The translations under genes were made by a program, and so were the position numbers. From Liquorilactobacillus aquaticus DSM 21051 (lineage in GTDB: Bacteria; Bacillota; Bacilli; Lactobacillales; Lactobacillaceae), in NCBI RefSeq assembly GCF_001436755.1, contig NZ_AYZD01000015.1, positions 210,262 through 274,261 of the forward strand: a DNA stretch of 64,000 bases, written 5' to 3'. Of the stretch, positions 15,042 to 24,749 are shown one piece after another. A model generated the notes under the pieces. It worked only from the letters and a program-made list of their open reading frames with translations, was not told where the DNA came from and made no database searches. Position 1 is the stretch's first letter. Each line of letters starts with the position of its first letter.

Positions 15042-16593
15042 AGTCTGTATGTTTTTCAACTTCTTTGTTTTCATTTTCTCTAGTTGACTTATCATTGTGT
15101 TTTTGAACTATTGGCAATGAAATCCGAAAGACCGAGCCTTGACCTAGGACGCTTTCAACCGTAAGCTTCCCACGGTAACCTTCGATCAATCTTTGAGCAA
15201 TAGACAGACCTAACCCATTTCCACCCTTATCACGGCTTCGTGCCTTATCAACACGATAAAAGCGGTTAAAAACACGCTTGATATTACTTTGTGAGATACC
15301 TTCACCAAAATCTTGAACAGCAATATCAACATACCGTGCATTTTTGGCAACAGATAAATGAATTTCTTTGCGTTTCGTTGAATACTTGACAGCATTATCT
15401 AACAGAATAATTAAAACCTGTTCTAAATGATTACGATACATTTGAACTGCCGTAGACCCATTCAAATCATCATCAAGAACAAAAACAAAATTTGGTTTAA
15501 TCATCTTAAAATTATTGAAGACCTGTAGTACTACTTCACGCGCATCTGTAATTTCTTTGCCAAAATGAATTTCAACCTGTTCAGCACGTGAGAGGTCAAG
15601 CATTTCCTGAACTAGACTTTTCATCCTATTTATTTCCTGCAATGAAGCAGAAATTGATTCAGCTAGTACCTCTGGATCATTTTTCCCCCAACGATTTAGC
15701 AATTCAAGATGCCCTTGTATTATCGCAACTGGAGTGCGTAACTCATGTGAAACATCCTCTACGAACTGCTGCTGTTGCTCAATATAGCGTTGCATTTGAT
15801 CAAGCATATTATTGAACAAATTGCCCAAGTTCGAAAGCTCATCATTATATCGTAACGCTGGAACTCGGATATTAGCTACCGGATCACCATCTTCTGCCTC
15901 ATTAATCTTGTCAATTGTCTTATTGATATCATCAATCGGTCGCAATAGCCATAACGATAAAACATAGCCTAATAACGAACTAGCTAGCACTGCCGTCAAA
16001 CCAAACACAAGAAAAATCAAAAGTAATTTATTACGCGCAGCATCGTATTCGACTAAGCGATTGGTAACTTGTATATATCCCCGAAGCTTGTGCTCCTTCT
16101 TAGAATATATTGCACTTCGTCGAACAAAAATATTTGTTTCACCAACTTTTTGAATTTTCTCGGCTGAACCTGTGCGTGAAAACTTAATCGGCACCCCGCG
16201 TGAAGCAAAAAGCTTTTTCCCACTCAAATCATACACACTGACACCAATGTTTTTGCGGGAGAGCGTAACGAAAAGTGAATCCGAATATAAACTGGATGAA
16301 TTCTCTTCCCTATCTTCAACTGAATTGAAATTCGAGCTCAGAAGTGGCTTTACTTTGTCCTTTGTCAATTCCCCATCTTTGCGGCTTAAACGCCCAGATA
16401 CAACACTAATTGCATCTGTCACATATTGTTTTTCTTGTCTCAATAGAATATTCGAAAAGCTTTGATACAACAAGGTCGCAAAAACAGCAAAAATTAACAA
16501 AACACCGATTCCAGTTCCAATCGACCACTTCATTCTTAACGAAAACCTGTATGTGTGTTTTCTATTCTGCGCTTTTTTCACCTTGTTTTTCAT
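15040..16593 (-). CDS. Sensor histidine kinase, ArlS/YclK-like
   Basis: The ATG at 16593 overlaps the stop of the response-regulator gene by one base (TGATG), showing translational coupling. The 517-residue protein has a first membrane helix at about 24-45, an extracellular sensor domain of about 140 residues, a second helix at 190-213, a HAMP linker (214-270), the HisKA box with His283 in FVEDVSHELRTPVAIIQ, and an ATPase domain with an N box LDNAVKYS and G boxes DFGEGIS and GGNGLGLSIA. It senses an unknown envelope signal. The arrangement and sensor length fit the ArlRS group controlling cell-surface functions. Confidence 0.92.
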   Translation of the reverse strand: MKNKVKKAQNRKHTYRFSLRMKWSIGTGIGVLLIFAVFATLLYQSFSNILLRQEKQYVTDAISVVSGRLSRKDGELTKDKVKPLLSSNFNSVEDREENSSSLYSDSLFVTLSRKNIGVSVYDLSGKKLFASRGVPIKFSRTGSAEKIQKVGETNIFVRRSAIYSKKEHKLRGYIQVTNRLVEYDAARNKLLLIFLVFGLTAVLASSLLGYVLSLWLLRPIDDINKTIDKINEAEDGDPVANIRVPALRYNDELSNLGNLFNNMLDQMQRYIEQQQQFVEDVSHELRTPVAIIQGHLELLNRWGKNDPEVLAESISASLQEINRMKSLVQEMLDLSRAEQVEIHFGKEITDAREVVLQVFNNFKMIKPNFVFVLDDDLNGSTAVQMYRNHLEQVLIILLDNAVKYSTKRKEIHLSVAKNARYVDIAVQDFGEGISQSNIKRVFNRFYRVDKARSRDKGGNGLGLSIAQRLIEGYRGKLTVESVLGQGSVFRISLPIVQKHNDKSTRENENKEVEKHTD

Positions 16594-17279
16594 CACGAAC
16601 GCATCACATACCCGGTTCCGCGTACTGTCTGAATGTAACTTTCTTCGTCAGGCCTGTCAATTTTGTTACGTAAATATCTAATATATACATCAACAACATT
16701 TGTTTCGATTTGTGATTCGTAACCCCAGACCTTCTTCAAAAGAACATCACGTGCCAAAACAACATTTACATTTTCCATCAAAGCAAGTAATAATTCGTAC
16801 TCACGTTTAGTCAGCTCAATTATTTCATCTCCGCGACGAACAACTCTGTTTTCTTTTTCAATTGTTAGATCACGATAAGTAACCTTAGTCTGCTTAGAAG
16901 CATTTTGTTCACTTTCAATGTCAATTCTTCTCAAAAGCGCTCGTAAACGTGCTAGTAATTCCTCAATTGCAAACGGCTTAACAATATAATCATCCGCTCC
17001 ATGATCTAGTCCAGATACTCGATCAATAACTGAATCACGTGCTGTCATCATAATAATCGGCGTATTTTTTGTCTGACGAACACGGCGGCATACCTCTAGT
17101 CCGTTCAGAACCGGCAGCATTAGGTCTAACAGTATTGCATCCCAATCCTGCTCCAAAGCAGCCTCAAGGCCAGTACGGCCATTGTAGTGGACCTGGGTTT
17201 CGTATCCTTCATGTTGTAATTCAAGCTCAACAAATCGAGCTAGGTTCTTTTCATCTTCAATAATTAAAATTCGACTCAT
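16593..17279 (-). CDS. OmpR-family response regulator, ArlR-like
   Basis: The ATG at 17279 has AGGAG 8 bases upstream; the ORF start at 17288 is rejected. The 228-residue protein has the receiver domain with acidic pair Glu9-Asp10, phospho-acceptor Asp52 in LLDLMLP, the Thr in MMTARD and Lys in YIVKPFA, then a C-terminal winged helix with [13 protein letters not shown] and [16 protein letters not shown]. It is phosphorylated by the kinase encoded immediately downstream and binds promoter DNA. No target site was identified here. Confidence 0.95.
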   Translation of the reverse strand: MSRILIIEDEKNLARFVELELQHEGYETQVHYNGRTGLEAALEQDWDAILLDLMLPVLNGLEVCRRVRQTKNTPIIMMTARDSVIDRVSGLDHGADDYIVKPFAIEELLARLRALLRRIDIESEQNASKQTKVTYRDLTIEKENRVVRRGDEIIELTKREYELLLALMENVNVVLARDVLLKKVWGYESQIETNVVDVYIRYLRNKIDRPDEESYIQTVRGTGYVMRS

Positions 17280-17432
17280 TTTGTACACTCCTATGACTTT
17301 CTATTTATTCTAGTCTAATCACCTATTAACATTAATTAAATATTATCTAAGCTTAATTTAACATAAAAAGTAAAATTATTCGTTATCTTAATAAAAAAAT
17401 TTTTTTAGATATTTCACCCTAATCTAAACCTT

Positions 17433-17463
17433 AAAAAAAACAATGAATCCTTTTGATTCATTG
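17433..17463 (-). terminator. Terminator of gnd
   Basis: On the minus strand CAATGAATC pairs perfectly with GATTCATTG around a 5-base loop, followed by TTTTTTTT. Confidence 0.9.
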
Positions 17464-17506
17464 CTCTTTCGTTTAAATAGGCGCTCTAAGTAATAAATCT
17501 TGTTTA

Positions 17507-18928
17507 TTACTCTTCGTGATACCACTCATAATGGTACGTACCCTCTTTATCAGTGCGTTCATAAGTATGTGCCCCAAAATAATCTCGTTGAGCCTGAATT
17601 ATATTTGCTGGTAAAACTTCAGAACGATATTGATCAAAGTAAGTGATTGCCGCAGTGAATCCAGGTACAGCAACTCCAGCTTTAATCGCAAGAGCAGCAA
17701 CATCTCGAACAGCAGCTTGATATTTGTCAGTAATATCTTTGAAGTATGGATCCAACATCAAATTACTTAATGCTTTGTCTTTATTAAATGCATCAGTAAT
17801 TTTCTGCAAAAACTGTGCTCTGATAATGCAACCTTCACGCCAAATCATAGCCAAATCCCCGTACTTAAGGTTCCAGTCATAATGTTCAGAAGCGACCCGA
17901 AGCTGTTCAAATCCTTGTGCATAACTCATTATCTTACTGAAGTACAAAGCTTGTCTTATTTTTTCAACAAATTCTTTTTTATCGATGTTCAATTCGCTTA
18001 ATTTTGGACCGCCGAGTACCTTGTTGGCCGCCACACGTTCATCCTTTAAAGCTGAAATATAGCGTGCATATACAGACTCAGTAATCAACGACTGCGGTAC
18101 ACCTAATTCAAGAGCACTTTGTGAACTCCATTTTCCAGTTCCCTTGTTGCCCGCACGGTCAAGAATGACATCAACGATTGGTCTGTCCGTTCCTTCATCA
18201 TCTTTACGTGTAAGGATATCAGCAGTTATGGACATCAAATAACTGTCCAGCTCGCTTTTATTCCACTCTTTAAAGATGTCTGCAATCTCTTCAACATTTA
18301 ATTTCAAAACGTTGCGTAATAAATTGTAACTTTCTGAAATTAATTCCATGTCCCCATATTCAATTCCGTTGTGGACCATCTTGACGTAATGTCCCGCACC
18401 ATCTGGTCCGATGTAAGTCACACAAGGTGTGCCGTCTTCAGCCTTAGCTGAGATCTTTTCTAGAATTGGTGCAACTAAATCATATGCAGCTTTTTGACCG
18501 CCCGGCATCAATGAAGGACCTTCAAGAGCACCTTTTTCACCACCAGAAACACCCATACCAATAAAGTTAATTCCAGATTGGTCAAGTTCCGCATTGCGGC
18601 GAACTGTATCCTCAAAGAAGGTATTGCCCCCATCAATAAGGACATCTCCCTTTGTTAAATGAGGAAGTAATTGCTTGATCATTCCATCAGTCGGTGCACC
18701 AGCTTTAACCATTATAATTATTCGACGAGGAGTTTCCAGAGAATTTACAAAATCCTTGATCGAATAACTGGGAACTAAATGCTTATCAGGATGGTCAGCG
18801 ACTACCTTTTCTGTTTTTGAACCTGTTCTGTTATATAAAGCAACAGTGTAACCGCGGCTTTCAATATTAAGAGCAAGATTCTTACCCATAACAGCCATTC
18901 CGATCACACCAATTTGCGGCTTATCCAT
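17507..18928 (-). CDS. gnd: 6-phosphogluconate dehydrogenase (decarboxylating)
   Basis: The ATG at 18928 has AGGAGG 7 bases upstream; the ORF extension to 18952 is rejected. The 473-residue length is that of the long NADP-dependent form. The N-terminal Rossmann domain has [16 protein letters not shown], an NRTGSKTEK segment recognising the NADP phosphate, and [19 protein letters not shown] near the active site; [12 protein letters not shown] carries the catalytic lysine, and the C-terminal domain contains [13 protein letters not shown]. It converts 6-phosphogluconate to ribulose-5-phosphate, CO2 and NADPH in the oxidative pentose phosphate route, and stands as a single gene. Confidence 0.98.
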   Translation of the reverse strand: MDKPQIGVIGMAVMGKNLALNIESRGYTVALYNRTGSKTEKVVADHPDKHLVPSYSIKDFVNSLETPRRIIIMVKAGAPTDGMIKQLLPHLTKGDVLIDGGNTFFEDTVRRNAELDQSGINFIGMGVSGGEKGALEGPSLMPGGQKAAYDLVAPILEKISAKAEDGTPCVTYIGPDGAGHYVKMVHNGIEYGDMELISESYNLLRNVLKLNVEEIADIFKEWNKSELDSYLMSITADILTRKDDEGTDRPIVDVILDRAGNKGTGKWSSQSALELGVPQSLITESVYARYISALKDERVAANKVLGGPKLSELNIDKKEFVEKIRQALYFSKIMSYAQGFEQLRVASEHYDWNLKYGDLAMIWREGCIIRAQFLQKITDAFNKDKALSNLMLDPYFKDITDKYQAAVRDVAALAIKAGVAVPGFTAAITYFDQYRSEVLPANIIQAQRDYFGAHTYERTDKEGTYHYEWYHEE

Positions 18929-19049
18929 GATCAAACCTCCTACATTATTCATTTACTTCCTAATGTTACCAAAAACAAGACTAAAATTAAAGCTGGATTA
19001 GCAAATTATCGTGATAAAGCCAAAAACTCATTAGTCATTTAACTCAAGC

Positions 19050-19078
19050 AAAAAGCCAAGAACTTCATATTCTTGGCT
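19050..19078 (-). terminator. Terminator of clpX
   Basis: On the minus strand AGCCAAGAA pairs with TTCTTGGCT, followed by TTTTG. It lies 15 bp past the clpX stop. Confidence 0.85.
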
Positions 19079-19093
19079 CTGCAGTAACTGTGC

Positions 19094-20341
19094 TTAGGAA
19101 GCCTTCTTGTCATCTACAACTAATTTTGGCAAGCGATTACCATCAACACTGCTTTTGTCCACAACCACTTTCTTGATATCATCACGACTAGGAATTTCGT
19201 ACATAACATCACGCATTGTGTTTTCAATAATTGAACGCAGCCCACGTGCTCCTGTATTGCGTTCAATCGCAAGACGCGCAACTTCTTTCAAGGCACTTGG
19301 TTCGAAATTCAAGCCAACGTCATCCAATTCTAAAAGTTTGGAATACTGTTTAACCAGAGCATTTTTAGGCTCTGTTAAAATGCGTACCAAGTCATCTTCA
19401 TCTAGTTTTTCAAGCGCCGTTAAAATTGGAAGCCGTCCTATGAATTCAGGAATCAAACCAAATTTCAATAGATCCTCAGGAATAATCTGCTGCATTAAAC
19501 TCTTGCTCTCATCATAGGATTGCTTAGTATCTACACCAAATCCAATTGCCTTATCACCCAAACGGTTTTTGACCATTGTTTCAATCCCATCAAAGGCCCC
19601 TCCAACGATAAACAAAATATTCGTTGTGTCAATTTGAATAAGTTCCTGTTGCGGATGTTTTCGTCCTCCCTGAGGCGGAACACTTGCAACTGTCCCTTCC
19701 AAAATTTTTAAAAGTGCTTGTTGGACACCTTCACCCGAGACATCACGCGTTATTGAAACATTTTCGCTTTTCTTTGCTATCTTATCAATTTCATCAATAT
19801 AGATAATGCCACGTTCAGCACGGTCAACATCAAAATCAGCATTTTGCAATAACTTCAGTAGTATGTTCTCAACATCTTCCCCAACATATCCTGCTTCTGT
19901 CAGAGTAGTTGCATCTGCAATTGCAAACGGGACACGTAAAATCTTAGCCAGGCTTTGAGCCAGAAACGTTTTCCCTGAACCAGTTGGTCCAACTAAACAA
20001 ATATTACTTTTCTGCAGTTCTGTATCATCATCACTTTTGTCTAAGGCAGCATTGACACGTTTGTAGTGATTATATACAGCAACTGCCAATGTTTTCTTTG
20101 CTTGCTCTTGGCCGATCACATATTGATTCAAAATATCAACAATTTCTCGTGGCTTAGGTACACTTAAGAGTTCTTCAGACGCTTGTTCTCTAAATTCCTC
20201 ATCAATTATTTCTTTGCACAAATCAATACACTCATTACAGATATATACTCCAGGGCCTGCAACAATTTTCTTTACTTGATCTTGAGATTTACCACAAAAC
20301 GAGCAGACAACCGGTCCATTTTTATCCGTATTTTCAAACAT
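19094..20341 (-). CDS. clpX: ATP-dependent Clp protease ATP-binding subunit ClpX
   Basis: Translation starts at the ATG at 20341 (MFENTDKNG) after AAGGGGG. The 415-residue protein has the N-terminal zinc-binding domain with CSFCGK and CNECIDLC (about 15-40), Walker A GPTGSGKT, Walker [11 protein letters not shown], the pore loop GYVGEDVE, the ClpP-docking region near IGFGV, and sensor 2 GARGLR. ClpX unfolds tagged substrates and feeds them to ClpP. It lies just downstream of tig, a widely conserved order, but a terminator-like hairpin separates the two. Confidence 0.98.
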   Translation of the reverse strand: MFENTDKNGPVVCSFCGKSQDQVKKIVAGPGVYICNECIDLCKEIIDEEFREQASEELLSVPKPREIVDILNQYVIGQEQAKKTLAVAVYNHYKRVNAALDKSDDDTELQKSNICLVGPTGSGKTFLAQSLAKILRVPFAIADATTLTEAGYVGEDVENILLKLLQNADFDVDRAERGIIYIDEIDKIAKKSENVSITRDVSGEGVQQALLKILEGTVASVPPQGGRKHPQQELIQIDTTNILFIVGGAFDGIETMVKNRLGDKAIGFGVDTKQSYDESKSLMQQIIPEDLLKFGLIPEFIGRLPILTALEKLDEDDLVRILTEPKNALVKQYSKLLELDDVGLNFEPSALKEVARLAIERNTGARGLRSIIENTMRDVMYEIPSRDDIKKVVVDKSSVDGNRLPKLVVDDKKAS

Positions 20342-20459
20342 CTTTATCCCCCTTAATACCATCTTTATTCTTACATTCTAACAAACTAATATTCTAAACG
20401 CTAACAGTTAGTTTTATAATACAATCGCTTAACAAATAAAGAAAAGCCAAGAAACAAAG

Positions 20460-20492
20460 AATCACGTTGGCTGTAAAAAGTCCAACGTGATT
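20460..20492 (-). terminator. Terminator of tig
   Basis: An 11 bp perfect stem AATCACGTTGG / CCAACGTGATT on the minus strand is followed by an interrupted T run (CTTTGTTTCTT). It is a strong hairpin with a weak tail. Confidence 0.7.
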
Positions 20493-20521
20493 AGATATCA
20501 AATATAAACCTGATTAACTAT

Positions 20522-21838
20522 TTATTTGTTCCCGTTTTCCGTTGTCTTCTTTTCACGAGTCTGCTTTGCAGAGTCAGCTATTTCATCAACAACTTTGCGG
20601 ATAGCAATATCATGCTTCAACATGTCATTACTCAAAGCTGAACGAACAGCGTCTTCTTCCATATTATACTGCTCAGCTAACTTTTTAATTTCTGCGTTGA
20701 TGTCATCATCACTCACATTTACGTCCTCAGTCGCAACAATTGCTTCAAGCACCAAATTTGTTTTAACACGTTTTTCAGCATCTTTTTCAAATTGTTTATG
20801 CAAATCTGCTTCTGTTGTTCCTGTCAGCTTATAGTAAGTTTCTGCATTGATACCTTGTTGTTGCATTCCTGCCAAGTATTGATCCATTTGACGATGAATA
20901 TCATCTTCAAGCATTGCATCAGGAATTTCGTCAATCTTGGCATTCTCGACAGCTTGGTCAATTGCTTCATCTTGGATTGCAGCCTTTGCATCTGCAACTT
21001 TTTTCTCCTTGAGTTCATCCTTGATTTTTGCTTTTAACTCTTCAAGTGTGTCAACTTCTTCATCAACATCTTTAGCGAAGTCATCGTCCAATTCTGGGAG
21101 TTGTTTTTCTTTAACTTCATGAATTGTGACATCAAAGATTGCCTCTTTGCCTCTCAAATCCTCAGCTTGGTAATCGTCGGGGAAAGTAACCTTAACAGCT
21201 ACCTTATCTCCTGCTTTGTGATCAATCAACTGATCTTCAAAACCAGGAATAAATGAGTTTGAACCTAATTCGAGTGAATGGTTCTCAGCTTTCCCACCTT
21301 CGAATGGTTTATCATCAATTTTACCTTCAAAATCAATAATAACCGTGTCACCCTTCTTAGCTGGTTCATCTTCCTTTAAAACTAATTCAGCTTGTTCTTG
21401 ACGTTTCTTTTCAAGTTCAGCTTCAATATCAGCTACAAGAACACGTGTAGGATGAGGTGTGACTTCTAAACCTTTATATTCTCCGAGCTCAACTTCAGGT
21501 TCAACCGTTACTTCAGCAGTTAAAACCCAATTTTTATCTTTTTCCAAGCTCTCAACATCAACTTTAGGTTGATCAACTGGTTTAATTTCTGCTTCTTGTA
21601 CAGCTGCTGAATATGCATCAGGCAACAAAATATTTAAAGCATCTTGGTAAAGCGATTCTTCGCCATACATTCTATTGAAAATTTGGCGAGGAACTTTACC
21701 CTTTCTGAATCCTGGAACATTTAGATTTTTCTTAACACGTTTAAAAGCGGCATCTAAGCCTTCTTTTATTTTATCAGGTGTAATTTCAAAGGTTAACTTT
21801 CCAGTGTTTGCACCTTGTTTTTCCCATTTTGTAGACAT
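20522..21838 (-). CDS. tig: Trigger factor (ribosome-associated chaperone, PPIase)
   Basis: The 438-residue protein has the N-terminal ribosome-binding domain with the signature [11 protein letters not shown] at about 44-54, the FKBP-type peptidyl-prolyl isomerase domain at about 160-245 ([22 protein letters not shown]), and the long helical C-terminal chaperone arms from about 250, ending in a charged tail [18 protein letters not shown] lies before the ATG. It binds nascent chains at the ribosome exit. It has its own promoter at 21897-21925 and precedes clpX. Confidence 0.98.
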   Translation of the reverse strand: MSTKWEKQGANTGKLTFEITPDKIKEGLDAAFKRVKKNLNVPGFRKGKVPRQIFNRMYGEESLYQDALNILLPDAYSAAVQEAEIKPVDQPKVDVESLEKDKNWVLTAEVTVEPEVELGEYKGLEVTPHPTRVLVADIEAELEKKRQEQAELVLKEDEPAKKGDTVIIDFEGKIDDKPFEGGKAENHSLELGSNSFIPGFEDQLIDHKAGDKVAVKVTFPDDYQAEDLRGKEAIFDVTIHEVKEKQLPELDDDFAKDVDEEVDTLEELKAKIKDELKEKKVADAKAAIQDEAIDQAVENAKIDEIPDAMLEDDIHRQMDQYLAGMQQQGINAETYYKLTGTTEADLHKQFEKDAEKRVKTNLVLEAIVATEDVNVSDDDINAEIKKLAEQYNMEEDAVRSALSNDMLKHDIAIRKVVDEIADSAKQTREKKTTENGNK

Positions 21839-21896
21839 TATTTTCCCTCCGAGCGAAAAAATTTGTACAATTTATTTACTAATTGCATACTAAGCT

Positions 21897-21925
21897 AGTT
21901 TACCGTAGTTGAAGCAAATTGTAAA
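21897..21925 (-). promoter_or_regulatory. Promoter of tig
   Basis: A -35 TTTACA at 21920-21925 and a -10 TAAACT at 21897-21902 lie 17 bp apart on the minus strand, about 60 bases upstream of the start codon. Confidence 0.6.
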
Positions 21926-22178
21926 TAATTCTTGCTAAAAAAACAAAAAACCCTTTAAATTTGAGAAATACATACAGCCCTCTGGCCCTCACTCCCTAAG
22001 CATCTGTTTCGCTCATTTATAACTTATACGAAACATTTATCTGTTTCTTACACAATATGCTGCTTTGTAAATACTACTTTGCTTAATTCGACAACACTAC
22101 TTTTCCAATCTAAAGTAGAAAAATAGTTTTTTGAAAACTATCTTATACACTCCTTCAACCACGCATCTTAAAAATAAC

Positions 22179-22210
22179 AAAAAAATACACCCGCCGCAAG
22201 GACGAGTATG
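22179..22210 (-). terminator. Second terminator downstream of tuf
   Basis: ACTCGTC pairs with GGCGGGT (with G-U pairs) inside flanking AT/AT, followed by TTTTTTT on the minus strand. No gene lies between it and the first tuf terminator, so it seems to be a backup. The rest of the gene-free stretch to 21926 holds nothing I recognise. Confidence 0.55.
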
Positions 22211-22241
22211 TCTTTATGGAAATTATTAGAATCATGGACAC

Positions 22242-22270
22242 AAAAAAAGTTCGGAGAATCCCGAACTTTT
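22242..22270 (-). terminator. First terminator of tuf
   Basis: AAAAGTTCGG pairs with CCGAACTTTT around a 6-base loop, followed by TTTG; it begins 11 bases past the tuf stop. Confidence 0.9.
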
Positions 22271-22280
22271 AATGGAAAAA

Positions 22281-23468
22281 TTAATCATCAATTTCTGAAA
22301 CAACACCAGCACCAACGGTACGGCCGCCTTCACGAACAGTGAATTTAAGACCTTTTTCAATAGCAACTGGAGCAATCAATTCAACTGTGAATGTTACGTT
22401 ATCGCCAGGCATAACCATTTCTACGCCTTCTGGCAATTCGATAACACCAGTAACATCAGTTGTATGGAAGTAGAATTGAGGACGATAGTTTGAGAAGAAT
22501 GGAGTATGACGTCCACCTTCTTCTTTAGTCAAGATATAAACTTCACCCTTGAACTTCTTATGTGTTTGAATTGAACCAGGTGCAGCAAGAACTTGTCCAC
22601 GTTCAACTTGTTCACGGTTAACACCACGTAACAACGCACCAACGTTATCCCCAGCTTCACCAAGATCAAGTGTCTTACGGAACATTTCCAAACCAGTAAT
22701 AGTTGTCTTCAAGACATCGTCTCTCAAACCAACGATTTCAACTTCGTCACCAACTTTAACTGTACCACGATCGATACGGCCAGAAGCAACTGTACCACGA
22801 CCTGTAATTGTGAAGACATCTTCAACAGGCATCAAGAATGGCTTGTCAGTTGGGCGTTCTGGTGTTGGGATATATTCATCAACTGTATCCATCAATTCTT
22901 GGATCTTAGCTTCTGCATCTGCATCGCCTTCGAGAGCTTTCAAAGCAGAACCACGGATAACTGGAATATCATCACCAGGGAAATCATATTCGCTTAATAA
23001 TTCACGAACTTCCATTTCAACTAAGTCTAATAATTCTTCATCATCAACCAAGTCGCACTTGTTTAAGAATACAACAATGTAATCAACACCAACCTGGCGA
23101 GCAAGCAAGATATGTTCACGTGTTTGTGGCATAGGACCATCAGTTGCAGCAACAACCAGGATAGCACCATCCATTTGAGCAGCACCAGTAATCATGTTTT
23201 TAACGTAATCAGCATGTCCTGGGGCATCAATATGTGCATAATGACGCTTTTCTGTCTCATATTCAACGTGAGCAGTGTTAATTGTGATACCACGTTCACG
23301 TTCTTCTGGAGCAGCATCGATTGAAGCATAATCCTCAGCCTTTGCTAATCCTTTGGCTGCCAAAACTTTTGTAATAGCAGCTGTTAAAGTTGTTTTCCCA
23401 TGATCAACATGGCCAATTGTACCAATATTTACATGGGGTTTTGTTCTTTCATAATGTTCTTTTGCCAT
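22281..23468 (-). CDS. tuf: Elongation factor Tu
   Basis: The ATG at 23468 ([20 protein letters not shown]) is preceded by AGGAGG, so the nine extra residues to 23495 are rejected. The 395-residue length is standard. GTPase motifs are present: GHVDHGKTT (G1), [12 protein letters not shown] (G3), NKCD (G4) and SAL (G5), with the switch region [16 protein letters not shown]. Domains 2 and 3 follow. It delivers aminoacyl-tRNA to the ribosome. Codon use is strongly biased toward U/C-ending optimal codons, as expected for a very highly expressed gene. It is monocistronic here. Confidence 0.99.
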   Translation of the reverse strand: MAKEHYERTKPHVNIGTIGHVDHGKTTLTAAITKVLAAKGLAKAEDYASIDAAPEERERGITINTAHVEYETEKRHYAHIDAPGHADYVKNMITGAAQMDGAILVVAATDGPMPQTREHILLARQVGVDYIVVFLNKCDLVDDEELLDLVEMEVRELLSEYDFPGDDIPVIRGSALKALEGDADAEAKIQELMDTVDEYIPTPERPTDKPFLMPVEDVFTITGRGTVASGRIDRGTVKVGDEVEIVGLRDDVLKTTITGLEMFRKTLDLGEAGDNVGALLRGVNREQVERGQVLAAPGSIQTHKKFKGEVYILTKEEGGRHTPFFSNYRPQFYFHTTDVTGVIELPEGVEMVMPGDNVTFTVELIAPVAIEKGLKFTVREGGRTVGAGVVSEIDD

Positions 23469-23540
23469 TAATACGAACCTCCTGTATTTTTGCAAGAAAA
23501 ATCCGCAACAAAAACAATTGCTGATAATCCTTTAAATTTT

Positions 23541-23569
23541 ATTATACTACTTCCGCACGGAAATACCAA
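23541..23569 (-). promoter_or_regulatory. Promoter of tuf
   Basis: A -35 TTGGTA at 23564-23569 and a consensus -10 TATAAT at 23541-23546 are 17 bp apart. The spacer contains the inverted repeat TTCCG-TG-CGGAA. The leader is about 65 nt. Confidence 0.75.
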
Positions 23570-23677
23570 ATTTTAGTTATCCCGTAAAGAAGAATCCTTA
23601 AGCTATTATATAGACGAAAGAACCATTTGTAAATACTTAAGTTTGAAAAAAAAAAAATGTCTTCAAAAAGTAGCCTA

Positions 23678-24580
23678 TTACCTTATTTCCCACGTTAAAA
23701 GTTCATTCTCAAGAAGAGCAGACCATTTTTTGACTTGAGATGGAAATTGCATTGAAGGATCATCCATCAAAAGAGCATGTAACCAAAGTTCTGTTGGTTG
23801 AACAATTCTTTGCTCGTAAGGATAAAGTAAAATTAGTTTTAACCTTACTTCATGCCAGCCTTCACTTGTCAAAAACTGATTTTTATCCTCTAAAAGCTTT
23901 GTTTTAAGATAATTATAAATAGTTGTAGTTTCCAGTGAATGTAATTTTTCTGGCACTAGCTTATGTTTTTCTTGGTCTAGAAAATAAAATGAAACTTGTT
24001 TCGTTACCTTCAACAATCTAAAATCGTCGATAATGTTTGCCTTTATTAATGAATGAATATCCGGGTCATTAAGAAGATACTCAGCTACTTGAAAGAATAT
24101 TTTACTAGGCAAAAAATAAACTTTTTTAAAAATTTCTCTTTGCTCAAGCGCTTCATTTTGTCCACAGTGCATGATTTGCTTTCTTAAACTATTAATTGTG
24201 TTAGCATTTACTGTTAAATATTCTCTTTCTTCTTCATCAATTAATTTTCTGAAATTTTCTCGTTCCTCCTTGCTTAAATAAGCATCAATTGAAATGAGAA
24301 CTTTCTTTAAATGAACGAAACGTCCTGCTTTAGCATTTGTTATGATGTATTTTCTGAAATAATCATTATTTTTTATATATTCAGAAAGATACTCTTCAGC
24401 TAGTTCTCCAGCCTCTTTGTAGTCCCCGTTTTTAGCCAATGCTGCAGCAAGTAAGAAATTGCAACGGAAACTCTTTTTAATAAGATAGCACTCCGTCAGC
24501 ATCTTACAGGCTTCATCATATGCATTATTATTAAGTGCAGTAACTCCTCGTTTAAATAATATTGAGTAGTCATTTTCCAC
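23678..24580 (-). CDS. TPR-like helical repeat protein of unknown function
   Basis: The start is a GTG at 24580, six bases after AGGAGG; the longer ORF to 24598 would overlap the ribosome site. The 300-residue protein is nearly all helical. Residues about 1-85 read as tetratricopeptide-like helix pairs (LFKRGVTALNNNAYDEACKM, then FLLAAALAKNGDYKEAGELA). The rest is charged helix without signature motifs, signal peptide or membrane segment. It probably acts as a cytoplasmic protein-binding scaffold. A good terminator lies just before it, between it and rnjB, so it may have its own promoter or depend on readthrough. Confidence 0.6.
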   Translation of the reverse strand: MENDYSILFKRGVTALNNNAYDEACKMLTECYLIKKSFRCNFLLAAALAKNGDYKEAGELAEEYLSEYIKNNDYFRKYIITNAKAGRFVHLKKVLISIDAYLSKEERENFRKLIDEEEREYLTVNANTINSLRKQIMHCGQNEALEQREIFKKVYFLPSKIFFQVAEYLLNDPDIHSLIKANIIDDFRLLKVTKQVSFYFLDQEKHKLVPEKLHSLETTTIYNYLKTKLLEDKNQFLTSEGWHEVRLKLILLYPYEQRIVQPTELWLHALLMDDPSMQFPSQVKKWSALLENELLTWEIR

Positions 24581-24593
24581 ATTAGCCCTCCTC

Positions 24594-24630
24594 AACAAAA
24601 AGGGTTGGGGCCTTTTCGGCCCTAACCCTT
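24594..24630 (-). terminator. Terminator of the rnjB transcript
   Basis: A long stem (AAGGGTTAGGGCC with GGCCCCAACCCTT, one mismatch) is followed on the minus strand by TTTTTG, directly before the ribosome site of the TPR gene. Confidence 0.8.
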
Positions 24631-24749
24631 AAACATATTGCCTACTTCAGCAAATAAAATAATTAAATATATTTTTTTGAACAGCTAAAGTATGCTTTTA
24701 TTCATAAACAAAAATATTTTCATTATGCATTCAGTCAAAGAGAAAGAAA

